Assembly: GCA_030065935.1 (NCBI GenBank)
Contig: JASJCP010000028.1
Location: 1-64,000 of the forward strand
Direction of reading: 5' to 3'
From: Xenococcaceae cyanobacterium MO_167.B27
GTDB taxonomy: Bacteria; Cyanobacteriota; Cyanobacteriia; Cyanobacteriales; Xenococcaceae
Length of the DNA: 64,000 nucleotides
Shown: positions 8,335 through 18,033 of the stretch, one piece after another
How positions within the stretch are numbered: the first letter of the stretch is position 1
Layout: each line of letters begins with the position of its first letter
Made by a program: the position numbers and the translations under genes
Notes under the pieces: model-generated
Databases searched by the model: none
Seen by the model: only the letters and a program-made list of their open reading frames with translations
Told to the model about the DNA's origin: nothing

Positions 8335-9432
8335 CTAAGAAACAAAATTAGCAAAGCTCAATTCATTAATCTTATTCCACTGACTAATTAAAGAACGAAA
8401 CTCATTCCACTCTTCATATATCTCTTTAAAAGTAGTATCTTTACTGGCGTTTTCCTCATAAATATCTAATGCAGCTTTTTGGGCTGCTTGTAAAATTTCC
8501 TTACTGTAGGGAATTAACTTAGTACCACTGGTAAGAATACTTTGGAGAGAATTACGATTCAAAGCATCGTATTTAGATAGCATATTCAAATTAGCTTCCA
8601 TAGCAGCAGTTTTAATCACTTCTTGATACTCTTGAGGTAATTTATCCCACTGAGACTTGTTAATTTGCAATTCTAGAGTTGCTCCAGGCTCCCACCAACC
8701 AGGGTAGTAATAGTAGGGTGCAGCCTTATTTAAGCCGAGTTTTTCATCATCGTAGGGACCCACCCATTCAGCAGCATCAATTGCCCCTCTGTCTAATGCT
8801 AAAAAAACTTCTCCCCCTGGCAAAACTTGTACATTAACTCCCAGGCGCGACATTACCTTCCCTCCTAAGCCTGGAATCCTCATTTTTAAGCCATTGAGGT
8901 CGCTCAAAGATCGCACTTCTTTTTTAAACCATCCCCCCATTTGCGTCCCTGTATTGCCCGCAGGAAAGTTAATCACATTAAAATCTGAATACAGCTTGTG
9001 CATGGTGTCTAATCCTCCCCCATGATAAAACCAAGCATTTTGCTGTTGTGCGTTTAAACCAAAAGGCATAGAAGTGCCAAAAGCTAGGGCAGGGTTTTTC
9101 CCCACATAGTAGTAACTAGCAGTGTGTCCGCATTCTACTGTGCCATTTTGTACCGCATCTAATACTTCTAAACCTGGGACAATTTCCCCTGCTGCATAGG
9201 GTTCAATGGTGAATCTCCCACCAGTCATAGCTTTGACGCGATCGCATACTGTTTCGGCCCCTCCAAAAATTGTATCCAAGGATTGAGGCCAACTAGTCAC
9301 CATCCGCCATCGCACATTAGGCAAGCTTTTATCTGTAATGCTGCTAGTTTCTTGACTGGAATTACACGCTACTAAAGTTGTAGCGGTTGTTGCTGCAACA
9401 CCTATGTGGGAAAAAATTTTGCGTCTTTTCAT
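8335..9432 (-). CDS. TRAP transporter solute-binding lipoprotein (DctP family)
   Basis: The 365-residue protein begins [16 protein letters not shown] and has a lipobox-like LVAC near residue 22, so it is probably exported and lipid-anchored. The mature part is a DctP-type periplasmic binding protein: [13 protein letters not shown], the [11 protein letters not shown] segment and the [11 protein letters not shown] motif that positions the carboxylate-binding Arg region. The pattern resembles the alpha-keto acid or mannitol/chloroaromatic TRAP branch. No DctQ or DctM membrane subunits are in the window, so partner genes must be elsewhere. The ligand cannot be told from sequence. Confidence 0.85.
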   Translation of the reverse strand: MKRRKIFSHIGVAATTATTLVACNSSQETSSITDKSLPNVRWRMVTSWPQSLDTIFGGAETVCDRVKAMTGGRFTIEPYAAGEIVPGLEVLDAVQNGTVECGHTASYYYVGKNPALAFGTSMPFGLNAQQQNAWFYHGGGLDTMHKLYSDFNVINFPAGNTGTQMGGWFKKEVRSLSDLNGLKMRIPGLGGKVMSRLGVNVQVLPGGEVFLALDRGAIDAAEWVGPYDDEKLGLNKAAPYYYYPGWWEPGATLELQINKSQWDKLPQEYQEVIKTAAMEANLNMLSKYDALNRNSLQSILTSGTKLIPYSKEILQAAQKAALDIYEENASKDTTFKEIYEEWNEFRSLISQWNKINELSFANFVS

Positions 9433-9646
9433 GATTTTAATTGCTACTAAAAGTTATGGTCATTTTTATTCCCAGATACTATCAGACTGAACACAATTAA
9501 CTTACATAGTTTTTGAGTCTCAAAACTTTTTAAAATCAAGGTCAAAACTAAACCCAATCTGGTTTTTAGCTAATTTATCCTTACCTAATTTGGTAATCTA
9601 AGCGAGTAGAATACGTAGATGAATCGAATTCAGTTAAAAAAAACAG

Positions 9647-10177
9647 ATGAAACAACGTGGAGTAGCGGTTTGGTTTACGGGGTTTAGCGGTGCTGGTAAA
9701 AGCACCATCGCTACAGCCTTGACTAAGGAATTAAAGTCTCAAGGCTATGGTCTTGAGGTTTTAGATGGGGATGAGATTCGGGAAAACTTAACCAAAGGAT
9801 TGGGATTTTCTAAAGAAGACCGCGATACTAATATTCGCCGAATTGGTTTCGTTGCCAAACTGTTAGTTCGCAATGATGTAATAGTACTAGTACCGGTTAT
9901 TTCTCCCTATCGTGCTATCAGAGATGAGATGAGAAAAGCGATTGGCAATTTTGTTGAAGTCTTTGTTAATGCTCCCATAGAAGTCTGCGAAAAGCGTGAT
10001 GTCAAGGGACTTTATCAGAAAGTTCGGGCTGGAGAAATCAAGCAGTTTACTGGCATTAGCGATCCTTATGAACCTCCTCTCAATCCTGAAGTGGAGTGTC
10101 GCACCGATCTAGAAGAATTGGAGGAGAGTGTAGGTAAAATTATGAGTAAGCTTAGAGACTCTGGCTATATTTCCTAA
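9647..10177 (+). CDS. cysC: Adenylylsulfate (APS) kinase
   Basis: CysC phosphorylates adenosine 5'-phosphosulfate to PAPS in assimilatory sulfate metabolism. The 176-residue protein has the P-loop GFSGAGKST near residue 12, the DGDEIRENL segment, the CysC signature RDTNIRRIGFVAKLL, and the ISPYRAIRDEMR and GISDPYEPP lid motifs. The length is that of a stand-alone kinase, with no sulfurylase fusion. It is transcribed alone; a purine/pyrimidine-rich low-complexity spacer follows. Confidence 0.95.
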   Translation: MKQRGVAVWFTGFSGAGKSTIATALTKELKSQGYGLEVLDGDEIRENLTKGLGFSKEDRDTNIRRIGFVAKLLVRNDVIVLVPVISPYRAIRDEMRKAIGNFVEVFVNAPIEVCEKRDVKGLYQKVRAGEIKQFTGISDPYEPPLNPEVECRTDLEELEESVGKIMSKLRDSGYIS

Positions 10178-10649
10178 TATATTTTTTGCCAATACTGCTG
10201 ACTTTTCAGGTAGATCTGCCCCAATACTGTTCGGTTAAAAAAGTTATCTGTTGAGAAAGAGAGACAGAAGAACGTCCTTCGGAGGATGGAGAAGGTGGAG
10301 AAGAAGGGGAGGACAAGGGAGCAAGACTTTCTCCACTCTTTCCCCACACCTCCCACTCTCCCACCTCTCTCTTCCACACTCCCCACACTCCCTAATCTCA
10401 TTAAGTTTTTAGGCTTATCCGAACAGTATTGAAAGCTGACCTTTCAGGTAGAGCTTCGCAAGCGCAAGCGCAAGCGCATAAGAATACACCTGTGGATATA
10501 CTCTTCTGGGTTAGGACTAACCCTCAACTAGAAGGAAGGAACATTGACAATTTGTTAAAATCTGGGTTAATAACATTTTTTAAGGCTCTTATTCCTTATA
10601 AGGGTTTTATTAAAGATTGTTGGATTTATTTAACCCAGTTTATTTTCTG
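10178..10649. other. Gene-free spacer with low-complexity purine and pyrimidine tracts
   Basis: A GGAGAAG-rich purine tract (about 10255-10315) is followed by a CTCCCAC-rich pyrimidine tract to 10390, and then by GCAAGCGCAAGCGCA near 10460. The three short ORFs in the track here have skewed composition caused by these tracts and are not believable genes. Confidence 0.6.
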
Positions 10650-11099
10650 ATGAGTCATTTTGCTTCTAATCGGTCATCACCATTATTTTCTTCAGGACAA
10701 ATTGTCGCCCTAGATCATTGCCATGGTATTTTGTATGGAGAGATAATTCAAACTGTTCCCCAACGTCAAATGTGTTGGGTTAGGGGGATTGCGCTTTCTC
10801 TGAAAACTAAGCACTTTATGATCTCCTTTGAGCGAGATGCTGAAAATAATATAGACTCAAATAATTTAGAGAATTGCAACGATTCTACAACTGTATTGGT
10901 TGATTTGTATCGTAACGTAGATTTACTCTTCCCTGTGGATTTGTTTAGAGTGGCTGTTGATACGGAAATTATGCCAATTCTGAGTAAGATAGATCCTTAT
11001 CCTTATAGTGGCTTCCATGACATTACATCTTCTAGACAATATCTAAATTGGTTTCTCAAAGAAATTTGGCAGACTAATCAAGATAAGTTTCAAGTTTGA
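10650..11099 (+). CDS. Conserved hypothetical protein, cyanobacterial
   Basis: I prefer the ATG at 10650 (MSHFASNRSSPLF) over the tracked 10617 start, giving 149 residues. The protein has no signal peptide or membrane span. It contains SGQIVALDHCHGILYGEII and MCWVRGIALSL, which could form a small beta-barrel, and an acidic C-terminal half. I recall similar proteins only as uncharacterised cyanobacterial proteins and have no function to offer. It stands alone between cysC and the STAS gene. Confidence 0.6.
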   Translation: MSHFASNRSSPLFSSGQIVALDHCHGILYGEIIQTVPQRQMCWVRGIALSLKTKHFMISFERDAENNIDSNNLENCNDSTTVLVDLYRNVDLLFPVDLFRVAVDTEIMPILSKIDPYPYSGFHDITSSRQYLNWFLKEIWQTNQDKFQV

Positions 11100-11644
11100 C
11101 TACCTATCATAGTTGAGATAATTGTCTGGATTTTGGTCAATAAAACTGCCTAATAGCTAATAATGGGAAAGTTTTAATTTGGCGTTAATCTATTCTTGAC
11201 AAACTTGCTTTAGTCGTGGATCAGGCATTTTTCAGTAAATTACAATACAAGACAATGTGTAAATTAACTTCATAATAAAAATCTAATGATACTAAAATAT
11301 CTGATAACTTTTACTAAAGTAATAGGCAATTTAAGTATTTCTGAGGATATCAAAATCACAATAATTAGTTATAAACGTGGATATGTTTTTCTAAACCTCT
11401 GGATTTGAAACCTAAACTTATGGAACTGAAATAGTAATTTCCTGTCTAAATATGAATAGATAGTCAGTGTTTAAAATCTGATTTGATGTAGGATGGATTG
11501 AAATACACAATCTTTATCTTACTTTTATCAAGATTTTATGAAGCTAGTATTCAAAAGGTATATATCCTTTAAACTACTGATTATTATGTATAAAATAAGT
11601 ACTAAAGTAAAACTTTTTAGGTAATTATACTAGGGTGGTAAAAA
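11100..11644. other. AT-rich intergenic region, no gene seen
   Basis: This 545-bp spacer carries no ORF of note in either strand and no obvious hairpin with a T tract. It probably holds the promoter of the STAS gene; an AGGGTGG ribosome-binding site lies just before its ATG. Confidence 0.5.
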
Positions 11645-11986
11645 ATGATGAGTGGCCAAACATTACTAAATTCTGAATTCGTAACTTTTCAACCTCAAGG
11701 TTATGTTAGCGCAGCTAATGCTGGAGAATTTTGGCAAGAACTAGCTCACACTGTGGAAAATCAAACTGATTCTGCCGTCCTAGTAGATATGGCATCAGTA
11801 GAATTTATGGACAGTGCTGGTTTAATGGCTCTAATCAAAGGATTCCACTTAGCTCAAGATTTAGAACGTCGTTTTAGTCTTTGCTCCATTCCTCCCTCCG
11901 TCAGAATGGTGTTTGAATTAACTCAATTGGATAAAGTATTTGAAATTTTTGATAGTAAGGAAAGCTTCACTGCGACAATGGTGTAA
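11645..11986 (+). CDS. STAS-domain anti-sigma-factor antagonist-like protein
   Basis: The 113-residue protein is a single STAS domain. Residues about 50-70 read VDMASVEFMDSAGLMAL, which carries the DSxGL loop whose Ser is phosphorylated in SpoIIAA-type antagonists. Such proteins switch partners between an anti-sigma kinase and a target when phosphorylated. No kinase or sigma gene is adjacent, so the partner is unknown. The first of two tandem ATGs is preceded by AGGGTGG. Its long leader (545 bp) suggests regulation by upstream elements. Confidence 0.85.
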   Translation: MMSGQTLLNSEFVTFQPQGYVSAANAGEFWQELAHTVENQTDSAVLVDMASVEFMDSAGLMALIKGFHLAQDLERRFSLCSIPPSVRMVFELTQLDKVFEIFDSKESFTATMV

Positions 11987-12103
11987 GTTTAAGTGTGTGA
12001 TGGTGGGGAGAAGATAAAAACTGACTCCTTTCCCCTAGCCCCAAAAACTATGGTTTGTTCGGTATATTAGAAAAGCTGAATCTATCAGAAGGGGACTACA
12101 TCT

Positions 12104-14713
12104 GTGACCATTGGAATTGAAAAATTCATTTCTCCTGAAATAAGTAAACCAGCTCGCTATTTGGGTGAAGAACTCGGAGCGGTTCATAAGCCTTGGGACT
12201 CCGCACAGGTACGATGGGTATTGACCTATCCTGAAGTCTATGAAGTAGGTGCGTCAAACTTAGGGCATATTATTCTCTACAATATTATCAATGCGCAACC
12301 CGATCAATTATGCGATCGCACTTATCTGCCAGCTTCAGATTTAGCAGCTAAGTTAAAGGAAAGTAATACACCTCTATTTGCTTTAGAATCTAAAAGATCG
12401 CTACAAGATTTCGATATTTTAGGCTTTAGCCTCAGCTACGAGTTGGGCGCAACAAATATCTTAGAAATGCTCACTCTGGCGCAGATTCCCCTTACTTCCC
12501 AAGAGAGAGAAGCAGGAAATTATCCTCTAATCTTTGCAGGGGGACAAACCGCCACTTCTAACCCTGAACCCTATGCAGAATTTTTTGATTTTATTGTTTT
12601 AGGAGATGGGGAAGAACTTTTACCTGAAATCGGACTGGTATTACAGGAAGGAAAAGCAGCAAAACTTAGTAAAGAAGATTTATTACTAGATTTAGCTCAA
12701 GTTCCTGGGGTATATGTGCCAAGATTCTATGATATGCAGGAAGATGGCTCAGTAATTCCCAATCGCTCCGATGTTCCCAAAAGAATCTTGCGCCGAGTTG
12801 CTACTCCGATTCCTGCTTATTCTATCGGTTTAGTCCCCTATGTCGAAACAGTACACGATCGCCTGACAATAGAAATTAGAAGGGGTTGCACTCGTGGCTG
12901 TCGCTTTTGCCAACCAGGAATGTTAACTCGTCCTGCAACGGATGTGGAGCCAGAAAAAGTGGTTGATGCGATCGAAAAAGGCATGAGAGCCACTGGTTAT
13001 AATGAATTTTCCCTTCTTTCTCTCAGTTGTTCTGATTATTTGGCATTACCTGCGGTGGGAATGGAAATAAAAAACCGTCTCAAAAATGAAAATATTTCCC
13101 TTTCCTTGCCCAGTCAACGGGTAGATCGTTTTGATGAAAACATTGCCAACATTATTGGGGGTACTCGTAAATCTGGTTTAACTTTCGCTCCCGAAGCTGG
13201 AACACAGAGGATGCGGGACATTATTAATAAGGGATTAACTAATGAAGAGTTACTCAGGGGCATTAAAACCGCAGTACAAGAAGGCTGGAGCAAAGTTAAA
13301 CTCTATTTCATGATCGGTTTACCAGGAGAAACCGATGTAGACGTAGTAGGTATTGCGGAAACAGTCAAATGGCTGCGTCGAGAATGCCGTGAGGTTAATA
13401 ATAAGCGTCTGAATTTTAATATTACCATCTCTAATTTCACTCCCAAACCCCACACTCCTTTCCAATGGCATTCTGTCTCCACTGCGGAATTTCTCCGTAA
13501 GCAAGACTTACTGCGAGAAGAATTTAGGCGCATTAGGGGAGTAAAGGTGAACTATACCGATGTCAGAATATCGGCAATGGAAGATTTTGTGGGAAGAGGA
13601 GATCGCCGTTTGGCTTCTGTAGTGCGTCGTGCTTGGGAATTGGGTGCAGGAATGGACTCCTGGTGGGAAAATCTCCCCAAAGCCTATAGTGCTTGGGAAA
13701 GTGCGATCGCGGAAGCAGGTTTAACTTGGAAATATCGCCAAGTGGAAAATGGGGAATGGAATGTATTTAAGGAAGGAGGAGAAGAGGTTAAGCAAGAAGG
13801 ATTGGGTGATGAGTTAGATGCACCTTTGCCTTGGGATCACCTCAATACTGGTATTGATAAAGCATGGCTCAAAAAAGACTTACAACTAGCTTTAGATGCT
13901 GCTACTGTTCCTGATTGCGCCTTTGAAGGCTGTTCCCATTGCGGAGTATGTAGCACGGATTTTGGTCACAACATAGTAGTTTCCCCCCCAGCTATTCCCA
14001 AATTTGAAGGACATGGTAAACCCAAATGGAATAGGGAACAAAAAATTCGGGTTTGGTTTGGTAAGCAAGGAAATATGAGATTACTAAGTCATCTAGATTT
14101 AGTTCGTTTGTTTGATCGCGCCTTGCGTCGTGCTTCTCTCCCCATTTCTTTTACTAACGGATTTCATCCAGGACCCAGACTGGCGATCGCAAATGCCCTC
14201 TCTCTAGGTACTACCAGTAGTGGCGAAATTGTTGATTTTGAGTTAACTGAAGATATTCCTGTAGAAGAGTTTAAAGAGAGATTAGCCTCCCAATTACCAA
14301 CGGATATCCCTTTATATAAAGTAGAAGAAATTGATGTGAAATCTGCTTCTGCTACTCAAATTTTAGAGCGAGCCGAATATTTAATTACCGTTGCATCTAT
14401 TTCAGAATCAGATCAGGTAAATTGGCAAGAATGTATTGAAGCGGTGCACAACTCTTCAGAAATACTGTGGAACAAGACCACAAAATCAGGAAAAATCCAA
14501 GAAGTCAATTTATGCGATCGCTTATTTGAGTTAGAGTTGGCTAATACTTTATCAGACAATTGTGTGGTTTTGCGTTATGTAGGAAGTTGTCGCAATGATG
14601 GAACCAAATTATCTCCTGATAATATTATCTATATGCTAGAAAAAGTTTCACAACAGGAGTTCCAATTATTAAATGTCCATCGTCAGCAATTGATTCTGTT
14701 GGTCCAAGTTTAG
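12104..14713 (+). CDS. B12-binding-like radical SAM protein fused to DUF2344
   Basis: The 869-residue protein starts at GTG after an AAGGGGA-type ribosome-binding site. The N-terminal 200 residues resemble a cobalamin-binding domain of the TIGR03960 type (GASNLGHIILYNI, GGQTATSNPEP). The radical SAM core begins at RRGCTRGCRFCQPG, where CxxxCxxC binds the [4Fe-4S] cluster, and includes FAPEAGTQRM and FMIGLPGETDVDV. A C-terminal DUF2344 domain follows, with SHLDLVRLFDRALRRA and FHPGPRLAIANALSLG. This fusion is widely conserved in cyanobacteria; its substrate is not established to my knowledge. A Cys-rich CSHCGVC segment lies at the junction. Confidence 0.9.
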   Translation: MTIGIEKFISPEISKPARYLGEELGAVHKPWDSAQVRWVLTYPEVYEVGASNLGHIILYNIINAQPDQLCDRTYLPASDLAAKLKESNTPLFALESKRSLQDFDILGFSLSYELGATNILEMLTLAQIPLTSQEREAGNYPLIFAGGQTATSNPEPYAEFFDFIVLGDGEELLPEIGLVLQEGKAAKLSKEDLLLDLAQVPGVYVPRFYDMQEDGSVIPNRSDVPKRILRRVATPIPAYSIGLVPYVETVHDRLTIEIRRGCTRGCRFCQPGMLTRPATDVEPEKVVDAIEKGMRATGYNEFSLLSLSCSDYLALPAVGMEIKNRLKNENISLSLPSQRVDRFDENIANIIGGTRKSGLTFAPEAGTQRMRDIINKGLTNEELLRGIKTAVQEGWSKVKLYFMIGLPGETDVDVVGIAETVKWLRRECREVNNKRLNFNITISNFTPKPHTPFQWHSVSTAEFLRKQDLLREEFRRIRGVKVNYTDVRISAMEDFVGRGDRRLASVVRRAWELGAGMDSWWENLPKAYSAWESAIAEAGLTWKYRQVENGEWNVFKEGGEEVKQEGLGDELDAPLPWDHLNTGIDKAWLKKDLQLALDAATVPDCAFEGCSHCGVCSTDFGHNIVVSPPAIPKFEGHGKPKWNREQKIRVWFGKQGNMRLLSHLDLVRLFDRALRRASLPISFTNGFHPGPRLAIANALSLGTTSSGEIVDFELTEDIPVEEFKERLASQLPTDIPLYKVEEIDVKSASATQILERAEYLITVASISESDQVNWQECIEAVHNSSEILWNKTTKSGKIQEVNLCDRLFELELANTLSDNCVVLRYVGSCRNDGTKLSPDNIIYMLEKVSQQEFQLLNVHRQQLILLVQV

Positions 14714-14728
14714 TTGCACTGAGCGCAA

Positions 14729-15055
14729 TTAACGATTTTGTTCAAAAACGCCAAGTAATGCACTATCAGGATTATCAATGCAAGTATCGACAATCGTATT
14801 GGTTGCCTCAGCGAGTAATGGAGCATCGATCATTGTGTTATTGGTTTTGCCATTGATGAAGGCATGCATAAAGATGATTAGGTTGGCTCTATCTTCACCT
14901 TCAGACTTCAAAAGATCTCTGCAAGTCAGTGTTTGTAAATCGACCACATCGCTCTGATCTGTGTTTCTTAAAGATTGTGCCTGAGCAGATGTACTGAAGC
15001 CACTAATAGCGATCGCCCAAAACCAAAATAGCCAACTAAATTTTTTCATAATCAC
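14729..15055 (-). CDS. HdeA/HdeB-like exported small protein
   Basis: The 108-residue product has a clear signal peptide (KKFSWLFWFWAIAISG...AQAQ). The mature part starts LQTLTCRDLLKSEGEDRANL and ends with TCIDNPDSALL. The two cysteines are spaced as in the HdeA/HdeB acid-stress chaperones, where they form one disulfide. A periplasmic location is likely; the acid-stress role is only a family analogy. It lies next to another small exported protein gene in the same orientation, about 40 bp apart, possibly co-transcribed. Confidence 0.7.
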   Translation of the reverse strand: MIMKKFSWLFWFWAIAISGFSTSAQAQSLRNTDQSDVVDLQTLTCRDLLKSEGEDRANLIIFMHAFINGKTNNTMIDAPLLAEATNTIVDTCIDNPDSALLGVFEQNR

Positions 15056-15096
15056 TCCTCTTAAATTTCTTAAAAACTTTTATGCCTTAACTGGGA

Positions 15097-15447
15097 TTAG
15101 CGATTGCGATTACGGCGCATACAGCGCCTATACTCTCGTTGGTAAAGTTTATCCCTGGATTCTTGTTTACGAACAGTACCACCAACTGCGCCAAGACCTG
15201 CACCAATTGCTGCTCCTCTTCCAGCATTACCAGAGATCGCACCGATGATTGCTCCAACAGCAGCCCCCCTCCCAGCACCCTTAAATGTTCCACCTCTAGC
15301 ATTACGCCGAGCATAATCACGAGCGCGATTATGACAATAAGAATGTGGGTTTCGGCGCTGAGCTTTGGCAGGATTGGCAGTAAATAGGACTAATCCAGGT
15401 AAGATGATTACACCCAGGGCTAGACCAATACTAAACCTTGTTTTCAT
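15097..15447 (-). CDS. Exported glycine-zipper protein
   Basis: The product has 116 residues. It has a signal peptide (MKTRFSIGLALGVIIL...AKAQ), then a basic segment (NRARDYARRNARGG), a glycine zipper (GAGRGAAVGAIIGAISG) and a second one (GRGAAIGAGLGAVGG). It ends with the Arg-rich YREYRR-type tail CMRRNRNR. Gly-zipper proteins of this kind associate with the outer membrane or periplasm; the precise function is unknown. The overlapping minus-strand ORF at 15087-15320 and the plus-strand one at 15139 are frame shadows. Confidence 0.75.
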   Translation of the reverse strand: MKTRFSIGLALGVIILPGLVLFTANPAKAQRRNPHSYCHNRARDYARRNARGGTFKGAGRGAAVGAIIGAISGNAGRGAAIGAGLGAVGGTVRKQESRDKLYQREYRRCMRRNRNR

Positions 15448-15682
15448 GAACTATAGAAATTGTAAAACTCAGAATAATTTTACCGTAGTTTAAGATAAGG
15501 TGATTTCTGGTAAAGAATATACCAAAAGTCTTACAATCAAAATGCCAGGCATAAGATCAGGGAGAAGAAGTTGGAGCGATCGCCATAAGCCTTAGCGATC
15601 GCCTGATACAGAATTAACACTCTAGTCAGAAGGGTAAGTGTACCTCATGAGTCCGAGAAACGCTATAAATACGCGAAACTTC

Positions 15683-15720
15683 AGTTTTAGGCGGTTTGGT
15701 ATCTAGGTGCAAGATATGAG
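15683..15720 (+). repeat. Dispersed inverted-repeat element, copy A (right end only)
   Basis: AGTTTTAGGCGGTTTGGTATCTAGGTGCAAGATATGAG matches the right end of the neighbouring copy B. The left end is not recognisable, so this is a partial copy. Confidence 0.55.
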
Positions 15721-15787
15721 TTTAATAATAATTGAATCCATAGTAGGGGTATAGGAAATAAGTAATAAGTAATAAGTAATACTGAAA

Positions 15788-15911
15788 TGTTGCACCAAAG
15801 CGATAAATTACCTTAAAATAAATCTCTTGGCTAATACCTCTTTTAATAGACTTATTGTCTTAGAGAGAAGTTTAAGTTTTAGGCGGTATGGTTTCGAGGT
15901 GCAAGATATAA
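15788..15911 (+). repeat. Dispersed inverted-repeat element, copy B
   Basis: The copy begins TTGCACCAAAGCGATAAATTACC and ends GGCGGTATGGTTTCGAGGTGCAA, imperfect inverted ends about 120 bp apart. The interior AAATCTCTTGGCTAAT is shared with copy C, and the CTTATTGTCTTAGAG portion with copy D. It abuts the pepP start codon, so it supplies the pepP leader. Confidence 0.7.
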
Positions 15912-15912
15912 G

Positions 15913-17253
15913 ATGAATGTAATTTTACCCACAGACTTATCCTACTGCAATAGTCTCAGACAAAGACGAGAGAAGCTGGCAGAAAAGAGCGATAATCCCG
16001 TAATTTTATGGTCTGGTAAAGCTGCTAGTCGTAATTTCCCTGCTAATCAGTATCCCTTTCGCGCTAGTAGTCATTTTCTCTATTTTGCTGGCTTACCCTT
16101 AGAAAATGCAGTAATTCGCCTCGAAGCTGGTAAATTAGAATTATTTTATGACAATCCTCCTGCTTCCGCTAGTTTATGGCATGGGGATATGCCTCACAGA
16201 GCAGAAATTGCCGAAGTTATTGGTGCTGATAGACACTATCCCCTAGAGGAATTAGCGGGTAAAACTACAGACGCGGTAACTATTCCTGTACAAGATGTTA
16301 TAACCTATCAACAACAGTGTGATTTACTGCAACGTTCTGTATCTTTAACAGGAAAGGATTTAAACTTAGCCCAAGCTATTGTCAGTTTAAGATTGTGCCA
16401 TGATGAAATGGCTGTAGCAGAGTTGCGAAAAGCAGCACAAGTAGCAGTAAAAGCCCATCAAGCAGGAAGAAACGCGGTTTTATCAGCTAAAACCGAAGCT
16501 GAAGTCCGTTCTGTCATGGAAGGAGTGATTATTGCTCACAATATGACTTGTTCCTATAACAGTATTGTCACCACTCATGGGGAAGTCTTACACAATGAAC
16601 AGTATCATCATTCCTTGCAACCAGGAGATTTATTATTAGCTGATGTAGGTGCAGAAACTCCTTTAGGTTATGCTTCCGATGTTACTCGTACTTGGGCAGT
16701 TTCAGGACAATTTTCTCCGACTCAAAAAGATATCTATGACATAGTTTTAGCAGCCCACGATAATTGTATTGCTAAGATGCAGCCTGGTGTGGAATATCGC
16801 GACATTCATCTGTTAGCAGCAACCACCATAGCAGAAGGTTTAGTAAATTTAGGTATTGTACAGGGTAATCTAGAAGAATTAGTAGCTAGGGATGCTCATG
16901 CTTTATTTTTCCCCCACGGAATCGGTCATTTATTAGGTTTAGATGTTCACGATATGGAAGACTTAGGAGATATGGCAGGATATGAATCAGGAAGAGTTAG
17001 AAGCGATCGCTTTGGGTTAAAATATTTACGTTTAGATCGTACCCTGCGATCGGGTATGCTAGTCACTATTGAGCCTGGATTTTATCAAGTTCCTGGTATT
17101 TTAAATAATCCTGAGTTCCGCAATACTTATAATGATGTAATTAACTGGGAACGTTTAGCAATGTTTTCTGATGTCAGAGGAATTCGCATCGAAGATGATG
17201 TTCTCATTACTGACTCTGGGACAGAGGTGTTAACTGCTGATTTATCTTATTAA
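15913..17253 (+). CDS. pepP: Xaa-Pro aminopeptidase (aminopeptidase P, M24B)
   Basis: The enzyme removes N-terminal residues that precede proline. It has 446 residues: an N-terminal creatinase-like domain to about 170 and a pita-bread catalytic domain after it. The dinuclear metal ligands are visible: LADVGAETPLGYASDVTRTW (two Asp), HGIGHLLGLDVHD (His), VTIEPGFY (Glu) and RIEDDVLIT (Glu). Cytoplasmic. The ATG at 15913 sits directly at the end of repeat copy B, with no clear Shine-Dalgarno sequence, so translation initiation may be weak or differently organised. Confidence 0.93.
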   Translation: MNVILPTDLSYCNSLRQRREKLAEKSDNPVILWSGKAASRNFPANQYPFRASSHFLYFAGLPLENAVIRLEAGKLELFYDNPPASASLWHGDMPHRAEIAEVIGADRHYPLEELAGKTTDAVTIPVQDVITYQQQCDLLQRSVSLTGKDLNLAQAIVSLRLCHDEMAVAELRKAAQVAVKAHQAGRNAVLSAKTEAEVRSVMEGVIIAHNMTCSYNSIVTTHGEVLHNEQYHHSLQPGDLLLADVGAETPLGYASDVTRTWAVSGQFSPTQKDIYDIVLAAHDNCIAKMQPGVEYRDIHLLAATTIAEGLVNLGIVQGNLEELVARDAHALFFPHGIGHLLGLDVHDMEDLGDMAGYESGRVRSDRFGLKYLRLDRTLRSGMLVTIEPGFYQVPGILNNPEFRNTYNDVINWERLAMFSDVRGIRIEDDVLITDSGTEVLTADLSY

Positions 17254-17312
17254 TACAAAGTCAGTGAGGAGCATTCATAGAAAAGGTCTAATACTAAATC
17301 CTGTTGCTAAAA

Positions 17313-17455
17313 CTCATATCTTGCACCAGTGGGATACATTACCAAGAAATAAATTTCTTGGCTGATATAGAAAAGTCATCTCAAGAGGACTAAAACTTGG
17401 GTTTCATAAAAACTTGAGTTGGGTGGCGGTATGGCTTCCTTGTGCAAGATATTAG
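17313..17455 (+). repeat. Dispersed inverted-repeat element, copy C
   Basis: The left end is ATATCTTGCACCAGTGGG and the right end GGCGGTATGGCTTCCTTGTG, followed by CAAGATATTAG. The ends are inverted copies, and the interior AAATTTCTTGGCTGAT matches copy B. The element is about 143 bp and has no coding capacity. Just upstream (17290-17305) is ATACTAAATCCTGTT, which also occurs inverted near 1993. Confidence 0.7.
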
Positions 17456-17573
17456 CCAAAACCTACTTATAACTTACGGGGTTAAAACCTCTGCACGCTA
17501 TACATACAAAGTTTGCTTAAACAGACTAGAAAGATAAAGGATAAGATTTCAGTTAACTAAAAGGAATAACATT

Positions 17574-17987
17574 ATGACAAACCCATCTCTACAATTTTTA
17601 AATCCCACTGGATTAAACGATCCATCAAAACATAATTATACTCATGTTGCGATCGCATCTCCAAGCTTAACTACAATCTATATTTCGGGTCAATACGGTG
17701 CAAACGAGAATGGTGAGCTAGTTTCACCGAATTTTACCGAGCAATTGGAACAATCCTTTACTAATCTCCGAATTGCTTTAACTGAGGCTGGAGCAAGCCC
17801 AGAAAATGTAGCCAAAACTACTATGTTGGTGGTTGAGCATGATGAAAGTAAACTACCTCTTTTAGGGCAGCAAATTGAAGCTATGTGGGGCGATAAACCT
17901 CCTGCTTGCACTTTGATTCCTGTACCTAGACTCGCCCTTGACGGTATGTTATTTGAAATTGAAGCTATTGCTGTTATCAAGACTTAG
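17574..17987 (+). CDS. RidA/YjgF family protein
   Basis: The 137-residue protein belongs to the Rid superfamily, whose archetype RidA hydrolyses reactive enamine/imine intermediates from PLP enzymes. Visible features are YISGQYGANENGELV near residue 40, the NLRIALTEAGASPENVAKTT helix region, and PPACTLIPVPRLALDGMLFEIEAIAV at the C-terminus. The residue equivalent to the RidA catalytic Arg lies in the PVPRLA segment. It resembles a Rid subgroup and not necessarily canonical RidA, so I give no symbol. A GGAATAAC sequence precedes its ATG. Confidence 0.87.
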   Translation: MTNPSLQFLNPTGLNDPSKHNYTHVAIASPSLTTIYISGQYGANENGELVSPNFTEQLEQSFTNLRIALTEAGASPENVAKTTMLVVEHDESKLPLLGQQIEAMWGDKPPACTLIPVPRLALDGMLFEIEAIAVIKT

Positions 17988-18033
17988 ATTCTTCCTGTCG
18001 GGGTTTCATATTTTCATTTTACAAACACTATTT

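Noticed and set aside
10174-10401. Minus-strand 75-residue ORF rich in Ser, Gly and Arg
   Set aside because: It is generated by the purine/pyrimidine low-complexity tract.
13303-13533. Minus-strand ORFs inside the radical SAM gene
   Set aside because: Frame shadows of a conserved coding sequence.
15640-15675. CTCATGAGTCCGAGAAACG resembles a hammerhead ribozyme core
   Set aside because: The conserved CUGANGA is CUCAUGA here and the flanking stems needed for the three-way junction are absent.
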